From the NCBI GenBank assembly GCA_009746045.1, contig RPFO01000037.1:1-64000 (forward strand): a stretch of DNA of 64,000 bases. Reading direction: 5' to 3'. Of this stretch, positions 35,088 to 45,000 are shown in pieces. The notes beneath the pieces were generated by a model, which did no database searches, had not been told where the DNA came from, and was given only the letters and a program-made list of their open reading frames with translations. Origin of the DNA: Mesostigma viride. Lineage: Eukaryota > Streptophyta > Mesostigmatophyceae > Mesostigmatales > Mesostigmataceae. Numbering within the stretch: position 1 is the stretch's first letter; each line of letters starts with the position of its first letter. Both the position numbers and the translations under genes were made by a program.

Positions 35088-35155
35088 GGAGAAAGAGGGA
35101 TTCGAACCCTTGGGAAAGTTACCCCATACATAGCATTCCACTCGGACATTTCTCC
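35088..35155 (-). tRNA. tRNA-like sequence, Ser/Leu-like 5' half, probably degenerate
   Basis: On the minus strand the 68-nt segment begins GGAGAAATGTCCGAGTGG and ends GGGTTCGAATCCC-TCTTTCTCC. The 7-bp acceptor stem GGAGAAA/TTTCTCC pairs perfectly, and the T arm has the TTCGAAT loop with four of five stem pairs. The middle is too short for a class II tRNA, the possible anticodon stem is weak, and no variable arm is left. It resembles organelle or bacterial-type tRNA-Ser in its 5' part. It may be a pseudogene or the head of a SINE. Confidence 0.4.
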
Positions 35156-35188
35156 GAAAAAAAGGTCACGTAAGCTAAGGGTGGAGAG

Positions 35189-35247
35189 TTAAGGGTGTAG
35201 GTTGTAGGATGTATGGTGTAGGGTGTAGGGTGTAGGGTGTAGGGTGT
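35189..35247. repeat. Telomere-like heptamer tract (TGTAGGG)n
   Basis: About four perfect TGTAGGG heptamers (35215-35247) are preceded by degenerate copies (GTTGTAGGAT, TAAGGGTG). The period of 7 and the AGGG core resemble the TTTAGGG telomere repeat of plants and many algae, but T-G replaces T-T. Confidence 0.6.
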
Positions 35248-35537
35248 CTTGAGCTTTCTTTTTTGAGATCAATAGAGTCCCCTTCCATGATCATGTGCGT
35301 GATCTGGTTATGATTTTCATCTATGGCGTGTGTGGCCACATCGTGTATTTACAACTTTCTAGCCATGGATAACTAGGTAACCATAAATTGGTTACCATGA
35401 TAACTAGGTAAAAACGTGTTGGTTTCAGAATACATGTGATCGCTGCATTGTCATCTACAATGTACAAATCAATCACGGATTTCGGGGCTACGGATTTCGG
35501 GGCTAAGTTTTTGTGGGTAGAGATTGGCAAGGGTGTC

Positions 35538-35966
35538 AGTTGAATGCCCTTCGCCGCTGGCTAGCACGCCGGCGATGGAGACGGGATTTTTGTTGTTTGG
35601 GGAACCGATTGTGGGAGGCTGAGCCCGCAGCCGCCACTGATTGCTATTGAACCCTTGCAGCTGGCCAGGCCGCAAGGAGCTCAGCGGCGCGGCGCTAACC
35701 GATAAGGCATGCTCGAGCCTCTAACCCGAGACTACCGGTAGGCTACCCGATAGTGCATGCTCGAGCCTCTAACCCGAGACTACCGGCACTCAGCGGATCT
35801 GTGCTACCGAGGGCGACGGTTCTCTGACCGTCCCGGCGCGCACTGGCTTCCGTACCTTGCTTAGGCACCGACTAGCATCTAGACACCAATCTTTGATGCC
35901 CACCTGACTAGGCGCCCAGGCCGGCGACTACCGGCCATCGGATAGATGCCACTCGGGAGCACAACT
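35538..35966 (-). repeat. E3 3' LTR (429 bp)
   Basis: Matches the reassembled right LTR except for one base near CCCGATAGTGC/CCCGATGAGTGC. It contains a 32-bp segment starting GCATGCTCGAGCC repeated at 35707-35738 and 35755-35786 (period 48). Confidence 0.95.
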
Positions 35967-36305
35967 CCCATACTTTCTTTTTAAATAATTATCATAAATT
36001 ATTTAAAGCGTGGGGCAATAGGGTAGCACTGACCCTACGTACGTTCAAGTAGAGAGACACGTAACGGCACACTCGCCGTCCCCAAATCCTAAACCCCAAG
36101 GAGGGTGCCCTACGCTGGGATCTGAGCACGCCAAAAACACCCGGGCTTTGCTCCCGGCCTCCTTTTCTACTTGGGTGCAACTGCACCACATGCATCATTA
36201 TTAGGCACACTGGCCGCCTGTCAGGTCTAGGGAAATGTATTCACAGATGAAAGAAGCGCCCATTCCCATGCAAAAAAGACGACAGGTCACACGGTAAAAA
36301 AAAAC
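35967..36305 (-). other. E3 3' noncoding region
   Basis: 339 bp between the pol stop codon and the 3' LTR. It contains no gene. The purine-rich run next to the LTR is the likely plus-strand primer. Confidence 0.7.
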
Positions 36306-39300
36306 TCATGTCATCATGAGCTGCCGCAGCAGCTTGTACTGAGGCCCCGACAGCATCGCTGGCTTGGTCAAGGCATCGGCAATATTCTCGCTCTCGGGGA
36401 TCCACCGCCGCTCATCCAACACCGTGGCGGACTCGGCCAACACAAGGTAATCAAGTTTGGTGGTGGAGGCGAGCGGGTTATTCAGAAACTCAATTATTGA
36501 CTTGCTATCTGTGCACAGCCGCATGCGGAGCGACAGCGCCACGCGGGCCTTATCCGCAATCCATTGCAAAAGATGTTGCACATAACACGCATGGTCGACA
36601 GCGGAAATGAACGCGCGACACTCGGCGCGATTGCTGTCTACCACCACCCGCTGATGGATGCGGCTATACCAGTCGACAATAGTGGGCTGCCCAGTGGGGC
36701 TATCAAGAAAAAAGATGGCCGCCTCCCGCGCGCGCAGCTGCGTGATGGTACGCGACTCCAGGTTCGCGTCAGAGTAAATGGTCATTGCCACCGGGCGGGT
36801 GATATCAACCCCCCACACGCGCAGGCCCGGCGACGCCAAGACTTGCGTCCGAAGATGCTGCGCTCCCATGCCCGCAAGCACGGCGTCGGGCGCACGCGCG
36901 TAGATGGACAGGTCGGGTCGCACCGTGCCCGCGAGCCACCCCAGCTGGCCGCGCAATTGCGGTCCCACGGACGCATCCAGCCGCTCAGGCAGCGATTGCG
37001 CGAGCTTGTCGGCGTATTCCTGCTTGGCCGCCATGTCAATGCACCAGCCAACCGGTGTGCGGTGCAAAGTGTAGGTTAGGCCACAGAAAGGGACGGGGGT
37101 GTCGGGGTCCAGCCACAACGTGCGGCTAGTGGGCAAAAGCTTGGCCACAGCGGTTATGAACTGCCGGACCCACGCCCGGGGTCCAATAAGCCGCCAGTCA
37201 TCCCCATGCCATTGCATGAACGCGGGCTCGTGTGGGTGGGGTGTGTGGATGTGAAAGAGGTTGCTATCGATGCGGGAAAACACCGCCCCCATGCTAGCAA
37301 AGATGCGTTCAGCCGTCTTGCGAAAGATGATGGGGCTAGACTGCAGGCCCTCCACACCAAGGAGAAGCCGCAAGTACACACACCGCAGCTCCCCCTGCCA
37401 CACCAAAGGGACCTTGACCACATACACCGTGCCACGCCACACTTCCTCGGCCACTGCCGGGTCGCTGTGGAGAAAGGCCCGCTGAAAATCTGAGCAGGCC
37501 ATGGCATAGTCCAACCCCCGATCCAACAGCCCCAAGAACACCGATGTTAACACCCGGCTAGTGGTCTGCGACAGCCCGGGCGTAAACAATTCCTCCTCCG
37601 ACAACTCAGACGAGCCCCTAAACTCCGTGACACAGGGCCGTACATGAAATGTGACAGGGTCAGTGGGGAGGACCTGCTTATACTTGAGCACAAACTTCAA
37701 GTTCAGCTTTACCGCCCCTTGCGGCACCTCCATCAACTCCCCATACACCCCATACATCGCCCACTCCAGCTGCGCGCGCAAGAAAGCCGCGCGCCACTTA
37801 TGGAACTTGACAGGGTCACGGCAGTCCTCCTTAAACTGCGGATAACTAACAGGAGATTTAGTGGCGATGCTCCAGGGAAAAATGCCAAGACTGCTGGGGT
37901 GACACTTCTGCGGCTGCGTGACATCGGCTACCAGCGGCTCTGCCGTATATTCCGCCCCGCGAATGGCCCCTACTGCAGTGGCATAATCCTCAGGGTGATT
38001 AATAGCCTCGGGGGGACCCCGGCCCGTGAGGGCTGCAAGCGCTACGTGATATTGGTATAATCCTATGCTCCCCACCCCCTCGAGGGTCACCAAGCCGCCT
38101 GACACAGAAAACCCGGGGAGGGAAACAAATGGGTTACCTATGAGGGTGATCCCCTTGTAACCCTCTAGCACTTGCACAGGGACATCTACCCCTAGGATGG
38201 GCATGAGCACCTGCCCAGCCACCTTATAAGCCCGCTGCCCGTCAAACCCCGCAACCTCCGACCAACTACTGGGCAGCAAAGGGTAATAGGCCTCGGCCGC
38301 CGCCGGGCTCGTGATAGACACCCCTGCCATGGTATCTATGGCCGCAATATGCCTAGAGGGAACATCATGAGCTTCAGTCACAACGGTGGGGCACTTATCT
38401 GGCATGACGCGGCTGACTTGTGCCGCACCCCCCGCTGCCGCCGCCTTGAGCTTGTCCGCCTTGAGCAGCTGTCGGAGGACGTGGGCCAGCTGGGAGCCCA
38501 CGCCCGCGCCTGACGATGTGTCCGGCGCCGCCACGGTGGGCGCTGCTGGGGTCGCGGGGAGGGGCTGAGGTAGCGCCCCCGCGTCGACCCCGGGGACTTG
38601 CTCCGGCGCGGCGCCTGCAGGGGGGTGGGCAACAAGCGCATCATGCACAGCCACCCCAAGTGGGGTGGGTAGGACAGGTTCCAGCCGGGCCCGCTTGGCC
38701 GGCCGGCTATCCACATCCCAACCGAGCTGGCGGCTGTGCTCCTTGGCCGCCTGGACCTGGGCATCGGACGCCTTGTACCGATACACCTTATCCCACGGGA
38801 TGAGATAGTCCCTATGCTCCCAGTGCACCTTCACCCGCCTATGCACCCAGTCCAAATCCACCACCATGCCTGGCCCTTGCATCTGCCCCCGCTTGCCAAA
38901 GGAATTCTCCTTGTGAAACAAGACCAACTCCCCCAGCTCCCACTCCTGCGACAAGTCAGGCTGGGTGCGGTCTAACTGCCGCCTAACCTCAGCGGTGGTA
39001 GCGAGGTGGGCCTCCCAATGGTCTGCCACGTCCGGAGGGTAAATGCCCGACTGCAGCCCCCGCGCGGTAATAAGACCTAGTCCCTGGGGCAGCTTGAAAA
39101 GCACCTGGCTGTTGTACTTGTCCATGAGCAAGCGGCACCACAGCGCGCGTTGTGCATAAGGCTGCCCCGCGGGCTTGAATCCTAACCCGCTGGCCTGCTG
39201 CTTGGCTGCCATGCCCTTTACGCTGCTGATGTGCCTATCAATCAGCCCCAAGTTGCCATGGTCCTGCCGCCCAGCAATAACCACCATCTCACAGCCCTCC

Positions 39301-40040
39301 CGCCCCACAATGCAATCAAATTGTTGGTCCAACATGACCTCAGAAATGGGAAAGAAGTGAGACATGGCAATGCGCAGCCCCCGCCACAAGGACTCCTCTA
39401 CCATGCTTGGCAGGGGCTCGATGGCTAGGAACTTGGTATAGCGATCCATCAAGACCAAATAATAGTCCCCCTCCTCCAAATGCATGACATCCCCCACTAA
39501 CCTCCCCCGGTACGGGGAAGGAGTCTTAGCATGCCAGCGCCTACGCTTCTTCCTGACACTTGCGCATGCGTGGCACTCCTCTAACTCCGCCTGAGCGACC
39601 TTCAACCCCGGCGCCCCCATAAGCCTAGTCGCCCAGTCTAGCGTTTGCCCCGCCACATGACCCACCGCAAGGTGAATCTGGTGAGCAAGCATCCGCAATC
39701 CTATGGCCGTGGGGGTGGTGCCATCCCCTTCTATGCTAGGCACCTGCCCCGCCAAGCTCTCTGCATGTGCATTCCTGTCGGTAATGTGCTCTAGTGAGGC
39801 CTTACTGAGGCGGCGACCCAACTCCACGTCTACGTGAGGGGCTACCTCGGCATCTGCCGGCACTATCTCACCTGAAGGGGTGAGCTCCGGAAGGGCGTGT
39901 TCAGGCTCTATTGCGACCACGCTGGGCACGCACTCCTGATCAGCTGCAGCACTTGCACTTCCATTCTGAACCACGGACGTGGGAACATTAGGACTACAAG
40001 GCACAGCATCCTCACGCCTAGCCGACTCACCGCGACACAC
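36306..40040 (-). CDS. E3 Pol: integrase, protease-like, reverse transcriptase, RNase H
   Basis: A frame of about 1244 codons. The given start is a GTG; the frame continues upstream to a TGA at 40056-40058 and in the same phase to Gag, so it may be reached by stop readthrough rather than its own start. The integrase has an HX4H site (HQIHLAVGH), CHAC, Asp184 (GDVMHL), Asp238 (MLDQQF), and an Asp at the position where the other families have Glu (GLIDRHI, about 268). The protease-like domain has AIDTMAGVS (Asp569) and LIGNPFVSLPG. RT has SDFQRAFLHS, GVEGLQSSPIIF and WHGDDW (about 945-948). RNase H contains YSDANLESRT, AECRAFIS, CTDSKSIIEFL and ADALTK. The Glu to Asp change may weaken integration. 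Confidence 0.9.
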   Translation of the reverse strand: MCRGESARREDAVPCSPNVPTSVVQNGSASAAADQECVPSVVAIEPEHALPELTPSGEIVPADAEVAPHVDVELGRRLSKASLEHITDRNAHAESLAGQVPSIEGDGTTPTAIGLRMLAHQIHLAVGHVAGQTLDWATRLMGAPGLKVAQAELEECHACASVRKKRRRWHAKTPSPYRGRLVGDVMHLEEGDYYLVLMDRYTKFLAIEPLPSMVEESLWRGLRIAMSHFFPISEVMLDQQFDCIVGREGCEMVVIAGRQDHGNLGLIDRHISSVKGMAAKQQASGLGFKPAGQPYAQRALWCRLLMDKYNSQVLFKLPQGLGLITARGLQSGIYPPDVADHWEAHLATTAEVRRQLDRTQPDLSQEWELGELVLFHKENSFGKRGQMQGPGMVVDLDWVHRRVKVHWEHRDYLIPWDKVYRYKASDAQVQAAKEHSRQLGWDVDSRPAKRARLEPVLPTPLGVAVHDALVAHPPAGAAPEQVPGVDAGALPQPLPATPAAPTVAAPDTSSGAGVGSQLAHVLRQLLKADKLKAAAAGGAAQVSRVMPDKCPTVVTEAHDVPSRHIAAIDTMAGVSITSPAAAEAYYPLLPSSWSEVAGFDGQRAYKVAGQVLMPILGVDVPVQVLEGYKGITLIGNPFVSLPGFSVSGGLVTLEGVGSIGLYQYHVALAALTGRGPPEAINHPEDYATAVGAIRGAEYTAEPLVADVTQPQKCHPSSLGIFPWSIATKSPVSYPQFKEDCRDPVKFHKWRAAFLRAQLEWAMYGVYGELMEVPQGAVKLNLKFVLKYKQVLPTDPVTFHVRPCVTEFRGSSELSEEELFTPGLSQTTSRVLTSVFLGLLDRGLDYAMACSDFQRAFLHSDPAVAEEVWRGTVYVVKVPLVWQGELRCVYLRLLLGVEGLQSSPIIFRKTAERIFASMGAVFSRIDSNLFHIHTPHPHEPAFMQWHGDDWRLIGPRAWVRQFITAVAKLLPTSRTLWLDPDTPVPFCGLTYTLHRTPVGWCIDMAAKQEYADKLAQSLPERLDASVGPQLRGQLGWLAGTVRPDLSIYARAPDAVLAGMGAQHLRTQVLASPGLRVWGVDITRPVAMTIYSDANLESRTITQLRAREAAIFFLDSPTGQPTIVDWYSRIHQRVVVDSNRAECRAFISAVDHACYVQHLLQWIADKARVALSLRMRLCTDSKSIIEFLNNPLASTTKLDYLVLAESATVLDERRWIPESENIADALTKPAMLSGPQYKLLRQLMMT

Positions 40041-40055
40041 ATCACCTCTATGACG

Positions 40056-40331
40056 TCACTTGGGCGTGGCTGGCCGTGGGGCGCGGCATGTGTTGGGGTC
40101 GTGTCCAGGAAGCCGAACCGCCCAGCAGCGCCGGCACACTCGAGTCGCCTTGCCGAGGTCCAGCCGCAGCGTGCAGTTGGCCTCGGTGTGCCCCACGCCG
40201 GTGCACCGCTCGCAGACGACCTTCTCCTTGGGGACGCCACCCTGCTGCTGTTGCTGCCTGCCAGCGCCGCCCTCCTGTCGAGGCTGCTTGCCCTGACCGC
40301 CTCCCGGCCCGCGTTTGCTGGACGCGTTCTA
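40056..40331 (-). CDS. E3 zinc-knuckle segment between two in-frame stop codons
   Basis: The Gag frame ends at TAG (40329-40331), continues in the same phase for 90 codons, and meets TGA at 40056-40058 before Pol. The intervening peptide has two zinc-knuckle-like motifs, CERCTGVGHTEANC (CX2CX4HX4C) and CRRCWAVRLPGHDPNTC, preceded by a Gln-rich basic stretch. This is where the nucleocapsid belongs. It would be made only if the TAG is read through or if the TAG is a mutation in this copy. Confidence 0.65.
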
Positions 40332-41264
40332 GTGGTTGTGCCGACCACCGCGAGCTCGGCGTTTGCCACCCAACATTCGCACCACGTTGTCGGCCACCGT
40401 CGTGGACAGCTGGGTAACAAGAGTGGTCAAGTCCGACAGAGAAGCTGCTGGCGGGGTCGAGGCAGGAACAGGGTTTACCTGAGCAACTGTCGGCAGCTTG
40501 TTGTTACGCCTGGGGCCGCCCCGGTCCTTGAACATCTCTCGGAGGTGCGCCATGGCTGCGTTGAACCGTTTCTGGTCGTCCGGGGTGCCCACTACCACGG
40601 AAGAAGCTAGCGCAATTTTCATGCCGAGACCGGCCTTGACATTGGCACGGCTCTCTGGCGTCAGCCCCAGCGCATCCAGAACTGCGCTGAGTAAATATTC
40701 GCTACTCATGTGCTTCAAGACACCCTTGCTCCGGACCTGGGCCGCGAATCTGGCCATGTCCGAGCTGAGGTAATTCGGGTCAAGCGACAGGTTGCGCACC
40801 AGCGCCTGCCCCTCCTTTTCCTCGTCAGGAAAGCTTGAGGTGTCGAGCACCTCTTGCAGGGCCTTCACTGTGTCGGGCCAGGTCCACGCCTCTTTGCTGG
40901 CGTTGATAATGACCCCTCGCACGTCCGCATTACCCGTAGCCTCGTTGCATACCTCTGACCGGCGCAGCTTGGTGAGGAAAACTGCGTCGGACAGTTCGTT
41001 GTAGTCCTGCCGGAGCTCGCCCAGGCTGTTAATAAACTCCTCCACGGCGGACGGCGTCAGAATTTCTGGCAGCTTACTTGGCAGCTCTTCTTTCTTGAAA
41101 ACTTTCCGGGCAGTTGGTGCTGACTGCTGCCCCGGAGCGGTGCTGACCGAGCCACCAGCTGGCTCAGTCGCCACGGTGGCTGCGCCACTCCCATCCGCCG
41201 GAGTTGATGCTTGCGTTCCCTGGTCCTGGGTTGCAGCTGCCGTTCGCTCCGCGCCACGCGCCAT
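40329..41264 (-). CDS. E3 Gag
   Basis: 311 codons from an ATG 46 nt inside the 5' LTR. It has an Ala/Thr/Gln-rich N-terminus, then a helical capsid-like region beginning near residue 60 (KEELPSKLPEILTPSAVEEF) with DTSSFPDEEKEGQALVRNLS and a MSSEYLLSAVLDALGL segment. The C-terminus is basic (GGKRRARGGRHNH). It matches no family by name; position and composition identify it as the particle-forming protein. The following TAG keeps phase with the zinc-knuckle region and Pol. Confidence 0.75.
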   Translation of the reverse strand: MARGAERTAAATQDQGTQASTPADGSGAATVATEPAGGSVSTAPGQQSAPTARKVFKKEELPSKLPEILTPSAVEEFINSLGELRQDYNELSDAVFLTKLRRSEVCNEATGNADVRGVIINASKEAWTWPDTVKALQEVLDTSSFPDEEKEGQALVRNLSLDPNYLSSDMARFAAQVRSKGVLKHMSSEYLLSAVLDALGLTPESRANVKAGLGMKIALASSVVVGTPDDQKRFNAAMAHLREMFKDRGGPRRNNKLPTVAQVNPVPASTPPAASLSDLTTLVTQLSTTVADNVVRMLGGKRRARGGRHNH

Positions 41265-41310
41265 GAGCCCAGAAAAATGGTCAACGGTAATGTTGACTGT
41301 TGTGAATACA

Positions 41311-41484
41311 AGTTGAATGCCCTTCGCCGCTGGCTAGCACGCCGGCGATGGAGACGGGATTTTTGTTGTTTGGGGAACCGATTGTGGGAGGCTGAGCCCG
41401 CAGCCGCCACTGATTGCTATTGAACCCTTGCAGCTGGCCAGGCCGCAAGGAGCTCAGCGGCGCGGCGCTAACCGATAAGGCATG
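41311..41484 (-). repeat. E3 5' LTR, part 1 (interrupted by C1)
   Basis: The first 174 bp match 35538-35711 and end at GCATG, the target site duplicated by C1. Confidence 0.95.
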
Positions 41485-41916
41485 TGTCAGGAGTGAGAAA
41501 ACAATGTTTGCCACAAAGTTTTACTTTATTTCACTCAGATAAAAATAAGTCTCAGTCGGCAGCTGGCCGGCTGCTAGTTCCACCACAGGAGTGTGTGAGG
41601 TGTGAGGTACTAAGAGAGCAAACAAGGTGCGTAGCTTCGCCTTTTAAACAATTCCAGGCTCAGCTACTGGGTAGCAGTTATGATCTACCTACAACGTGGC
41701 CACACCAAACCGGTTCTTTTCTGACTGTGTGGCAGTTACAATCATAACGTGATCTCAAGCCAACCATTCACAACCAAAGTTCAAGGTCAGTCACAGAATG
41801 ACTGGGTCACTTATGGAACAGAACTTAAACATGCGGCACATGCCCGTTCATGTAGTCCAGAGCTAGCACTAAACTATAAGTACTAGTTTCAGGCAGGTGT
41901 GTCGATACTTCTGACA
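41485..41916 (-). repeat. C1 3' LTR (432 bp)
   Basis: Direct repeat of 47431-47862; the only difference noticed is TGTCAG versus TGTTAG at the outer end. Confidence 0.96.
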
Positions 41917-42057
41917 CCCCCCTTACTCGGCACACAGGCCGGAAAACAAACTCAAGCAAGCCAGAACAAATGTTCACTAAAAGAACTGTAGTATGGGACC
42001 AGTGTCACAGGCTAGCAAGTGTGTCCTTATGTTGTCTCATCACTAATTGCCAGTAAC

Positions 42058-45000
42058 TCAAATACCCAACAACTTGTGTCTGAGCTCCACAAAACGTGGC
42101 TCAGGTAGTGCCTTGGTGAGCATGTCGGCGATCATCGCTGCCCCAGGAAGGTGAGACACCTGAACGGTGCCATCCGCGACCTTCGCGCGAATGTAGTGGT
42201 ACTTGACGTCGATGTGCTTGGTACGCCGAGGGTGAACAGGGTCTCGTGACAGAGCCACAGCACCAGTGTTGTCGCAAAACACCTGAATTGGCCCTGAGGC
42301 CGGGTCACCCAACTCCTTGGTGATGGTGAGAAGGGGGACCACCTGCTGCGTGACACCGCACAGGGCCATGTACTCGGCCTCACAGGTGGACAGGGCTGGA
42401 GTGGGCTGCTTGCGACTGGTCCACTCCACCGCAGCACCGCGGTACATGACCACGTTGCCAGTGATTGACTTGCGGTCCACAGGATCGTTTGCCCAGTCGG
42501 CATCCGAGTAGGCCACCAGCCCCCCCTGCCCCGAGTAGGACAGACCCAGGTCCTTGGTGTGTACCGCGTACTGAAGCACCCGGCGTGCCAGCCCAAGGTC
42601 GCTTACAGTAGGGTTTTTCATATTCTGAGTCAGCAGGTTGACTGCGAATGCCAGGTCAGGCCGAGTGCATCCCATCGCATACAGGAGTGCCCCGGTGATC
42701 GCTTGGTAGACGCGAGTGTCGTCCGCGTTGAGAAGCCCCCCCTCACCACGGGGGGTGTTGGGGACGACGGGCGTCTTCACCGCCCGTGGGGAGACCCCAA
42801 AGCGCTCAGCGAGGGCCTCCAGATACGGGCCTTGGTGCAGAAAAACTGTGCGCGCCGGCGGGTCGAGGACCAGGGAGACCCCCAGAAAGAGGGAGGGGGC
42901 ATCCGTCTCGGTGATCTGGAAGCGCTGGGACACCCGTTGGGTCCACTGCGATAGCCACTCCGCCGAGGAGTGGGAGACCAGGAGATCGTCGACATGGACG
43001 AAGGCAAAACCACCAACATACAGGAACAGACACGTGTCCGTGGTGCTCTGGACAGCGCCAGTCTCATGGATGAGGTAGTCCCGGAGCGTGTGGTGCCAGT
43101 TCCGGGGCGCCTGTTTGAGCCCATAGAGGCTCCGCCGGAGGCGCCAGAGGTACGTTTGGCCAGTGGGGTCGCGCTCCTCAAAGCCCTTGGGGGGAAGGAC
43201 ATACACGTCCTCCTCCAACTCAGCATAGAGGAACGCGGTGCGGACATCCAGCTGCCGGATGGGGTGGCCAGCAGTGCCAGCACGAGCCAAGCCCAGGCGC
43301 ACGGTGGCAGCACGGACGGTGGGAGCAAAAGTCTCACCGAAATCAATGCCCTCGCGCTGTGCAAACCCCTTGCACACAAACCGGGCCTTGCACCGCCCAT
43401 CAGCTTTCTGGGCGAAGACCCACTTGGTGGGTAGGAGCTTGGCACCGCGCGGAAGATCACGCATATGCAGAAGCTCGTAAACCTGGTGCTCCTGGAGGCT
43501 GGCCAGCTCACTCTCCATGGCCGTGCGCCATTCCGGCAAGGCAAGGGCGGCAGCGGGAGAGGAGGGCACGGACGCAGGCTGGCTATGAAAAGCAGCAGCG
43601 AAGCACAGGTCAGCGACAAGTGAGTGATGCGCGTGGATCCGTGCAGCCTTGGTGACAGGTTGATCCGGCCAGGAAGAAAGTGCGTCATCCAATACATCAT
43701 CGCCCCCGAAACCAGGGGGAGCGGGGGTGTTACTGCCATGAGAAAGGTCGCCACACAAGGCAGCACCACGGGAACCCCACACGGGGAGGAGACCTGCAGA
43801 GGCACCAGGGGACGCCGGAGGAGAATAGCCGGTGCTGTCAGCCGTGCTCTCCAGGTCAACCGAGGTACTCAAATGCGGCGGAGGCATCCCCGCCCCGGCG
43901 TGTTCATATGACGCCGCAGAACGCGAGTGGCCAGAGGCCTGTCCGCGCAACAGAGGGGCATGCTGTCGAGCATCTGACACGGTGAGGTAAGATGTCGGCG
44001 CCGAGGCAGGAGCCGGAGCCGTCGGAGCATGGCCGTTCCGCACAAGTGCCTGGATGGCCGCAGCGGCGGCCGGGGGGAGAACGAAACGCTCAGGAGTCCC
44101 CCCGATGCTGACATAGCTGTCCTCACGGCCTGCGGGCAAGGCAGTGGAGGGCGTTGCCGGCCCCCCAGAGTCCTCGGCAGAGGCAGAGGGTAACTGCAAA
44201 GGGGCAGGAGTCAGCATGTCGGCGGGAAAGAGGTCGGCCTCCGCAAAGGGGGCCGCCGGGAGCCACTGCGCAGCCTGCGGGGCCCGGTTGCGCCACGTCT
44301 CGTCGAACTGCACGTGCTTGCGCTCGATGACACGCCCGCCGCCCGTCGCCTTGTCGGGCACCCATACGAGGTAGGCCGGGGAGTCAAGCTTGTATCCCAC
44401 GAAGAGGCCATCCTCAGCGCGAGAATCAAACTTCTCACGGGCTGCCCCCTCAACCAAGACGTGGGAGGGGCAGCCAAACACACGCATGCCGGATAAATCC
44501 GCAGGGCGCCCATACATGAGGAAGTAGGGCGTTGCGTGCTCCGGGTTGCTGCGGCAGGGCAGCCTGTTGATGATGTAGATGGCGCATGCAAAGGCTAGAG
44601 CCCAGAACTCCTTGCCGAGGCCAGCATGCGCCAGCATGCTCCTGGTCATGCTAACTGCGACGCCCCAGAATCGCTCCGCCACGCCGTTCTGCTCCGGCGT
44701 ATAGGGGGACGAGAACTCTTGCCGCACGCCATACTCGGCGCAGACGGCGCGCCAGTCCTGGCCAGTGAAAACCGCGTCTTGGTCGGAGCGAAGCTCCACA
44801 GGCGCCGTGGCCGCGGACGCCCGGAACGGCTTGATCTCCGTGGCCAGGAAGTGACGCAGGCTCCCAACGGCAGCGTCCTTCGTCTTCAAGAAGTAAACCC
44901 AGTGAAAACGAGTGGCTTCATCCGTGATGCCCAGGACATACCGCCAGTCCCCCAACACGGCAGGGGTCCGCATGGGACCTAGCAGGTCGCAGTGCAGGCG

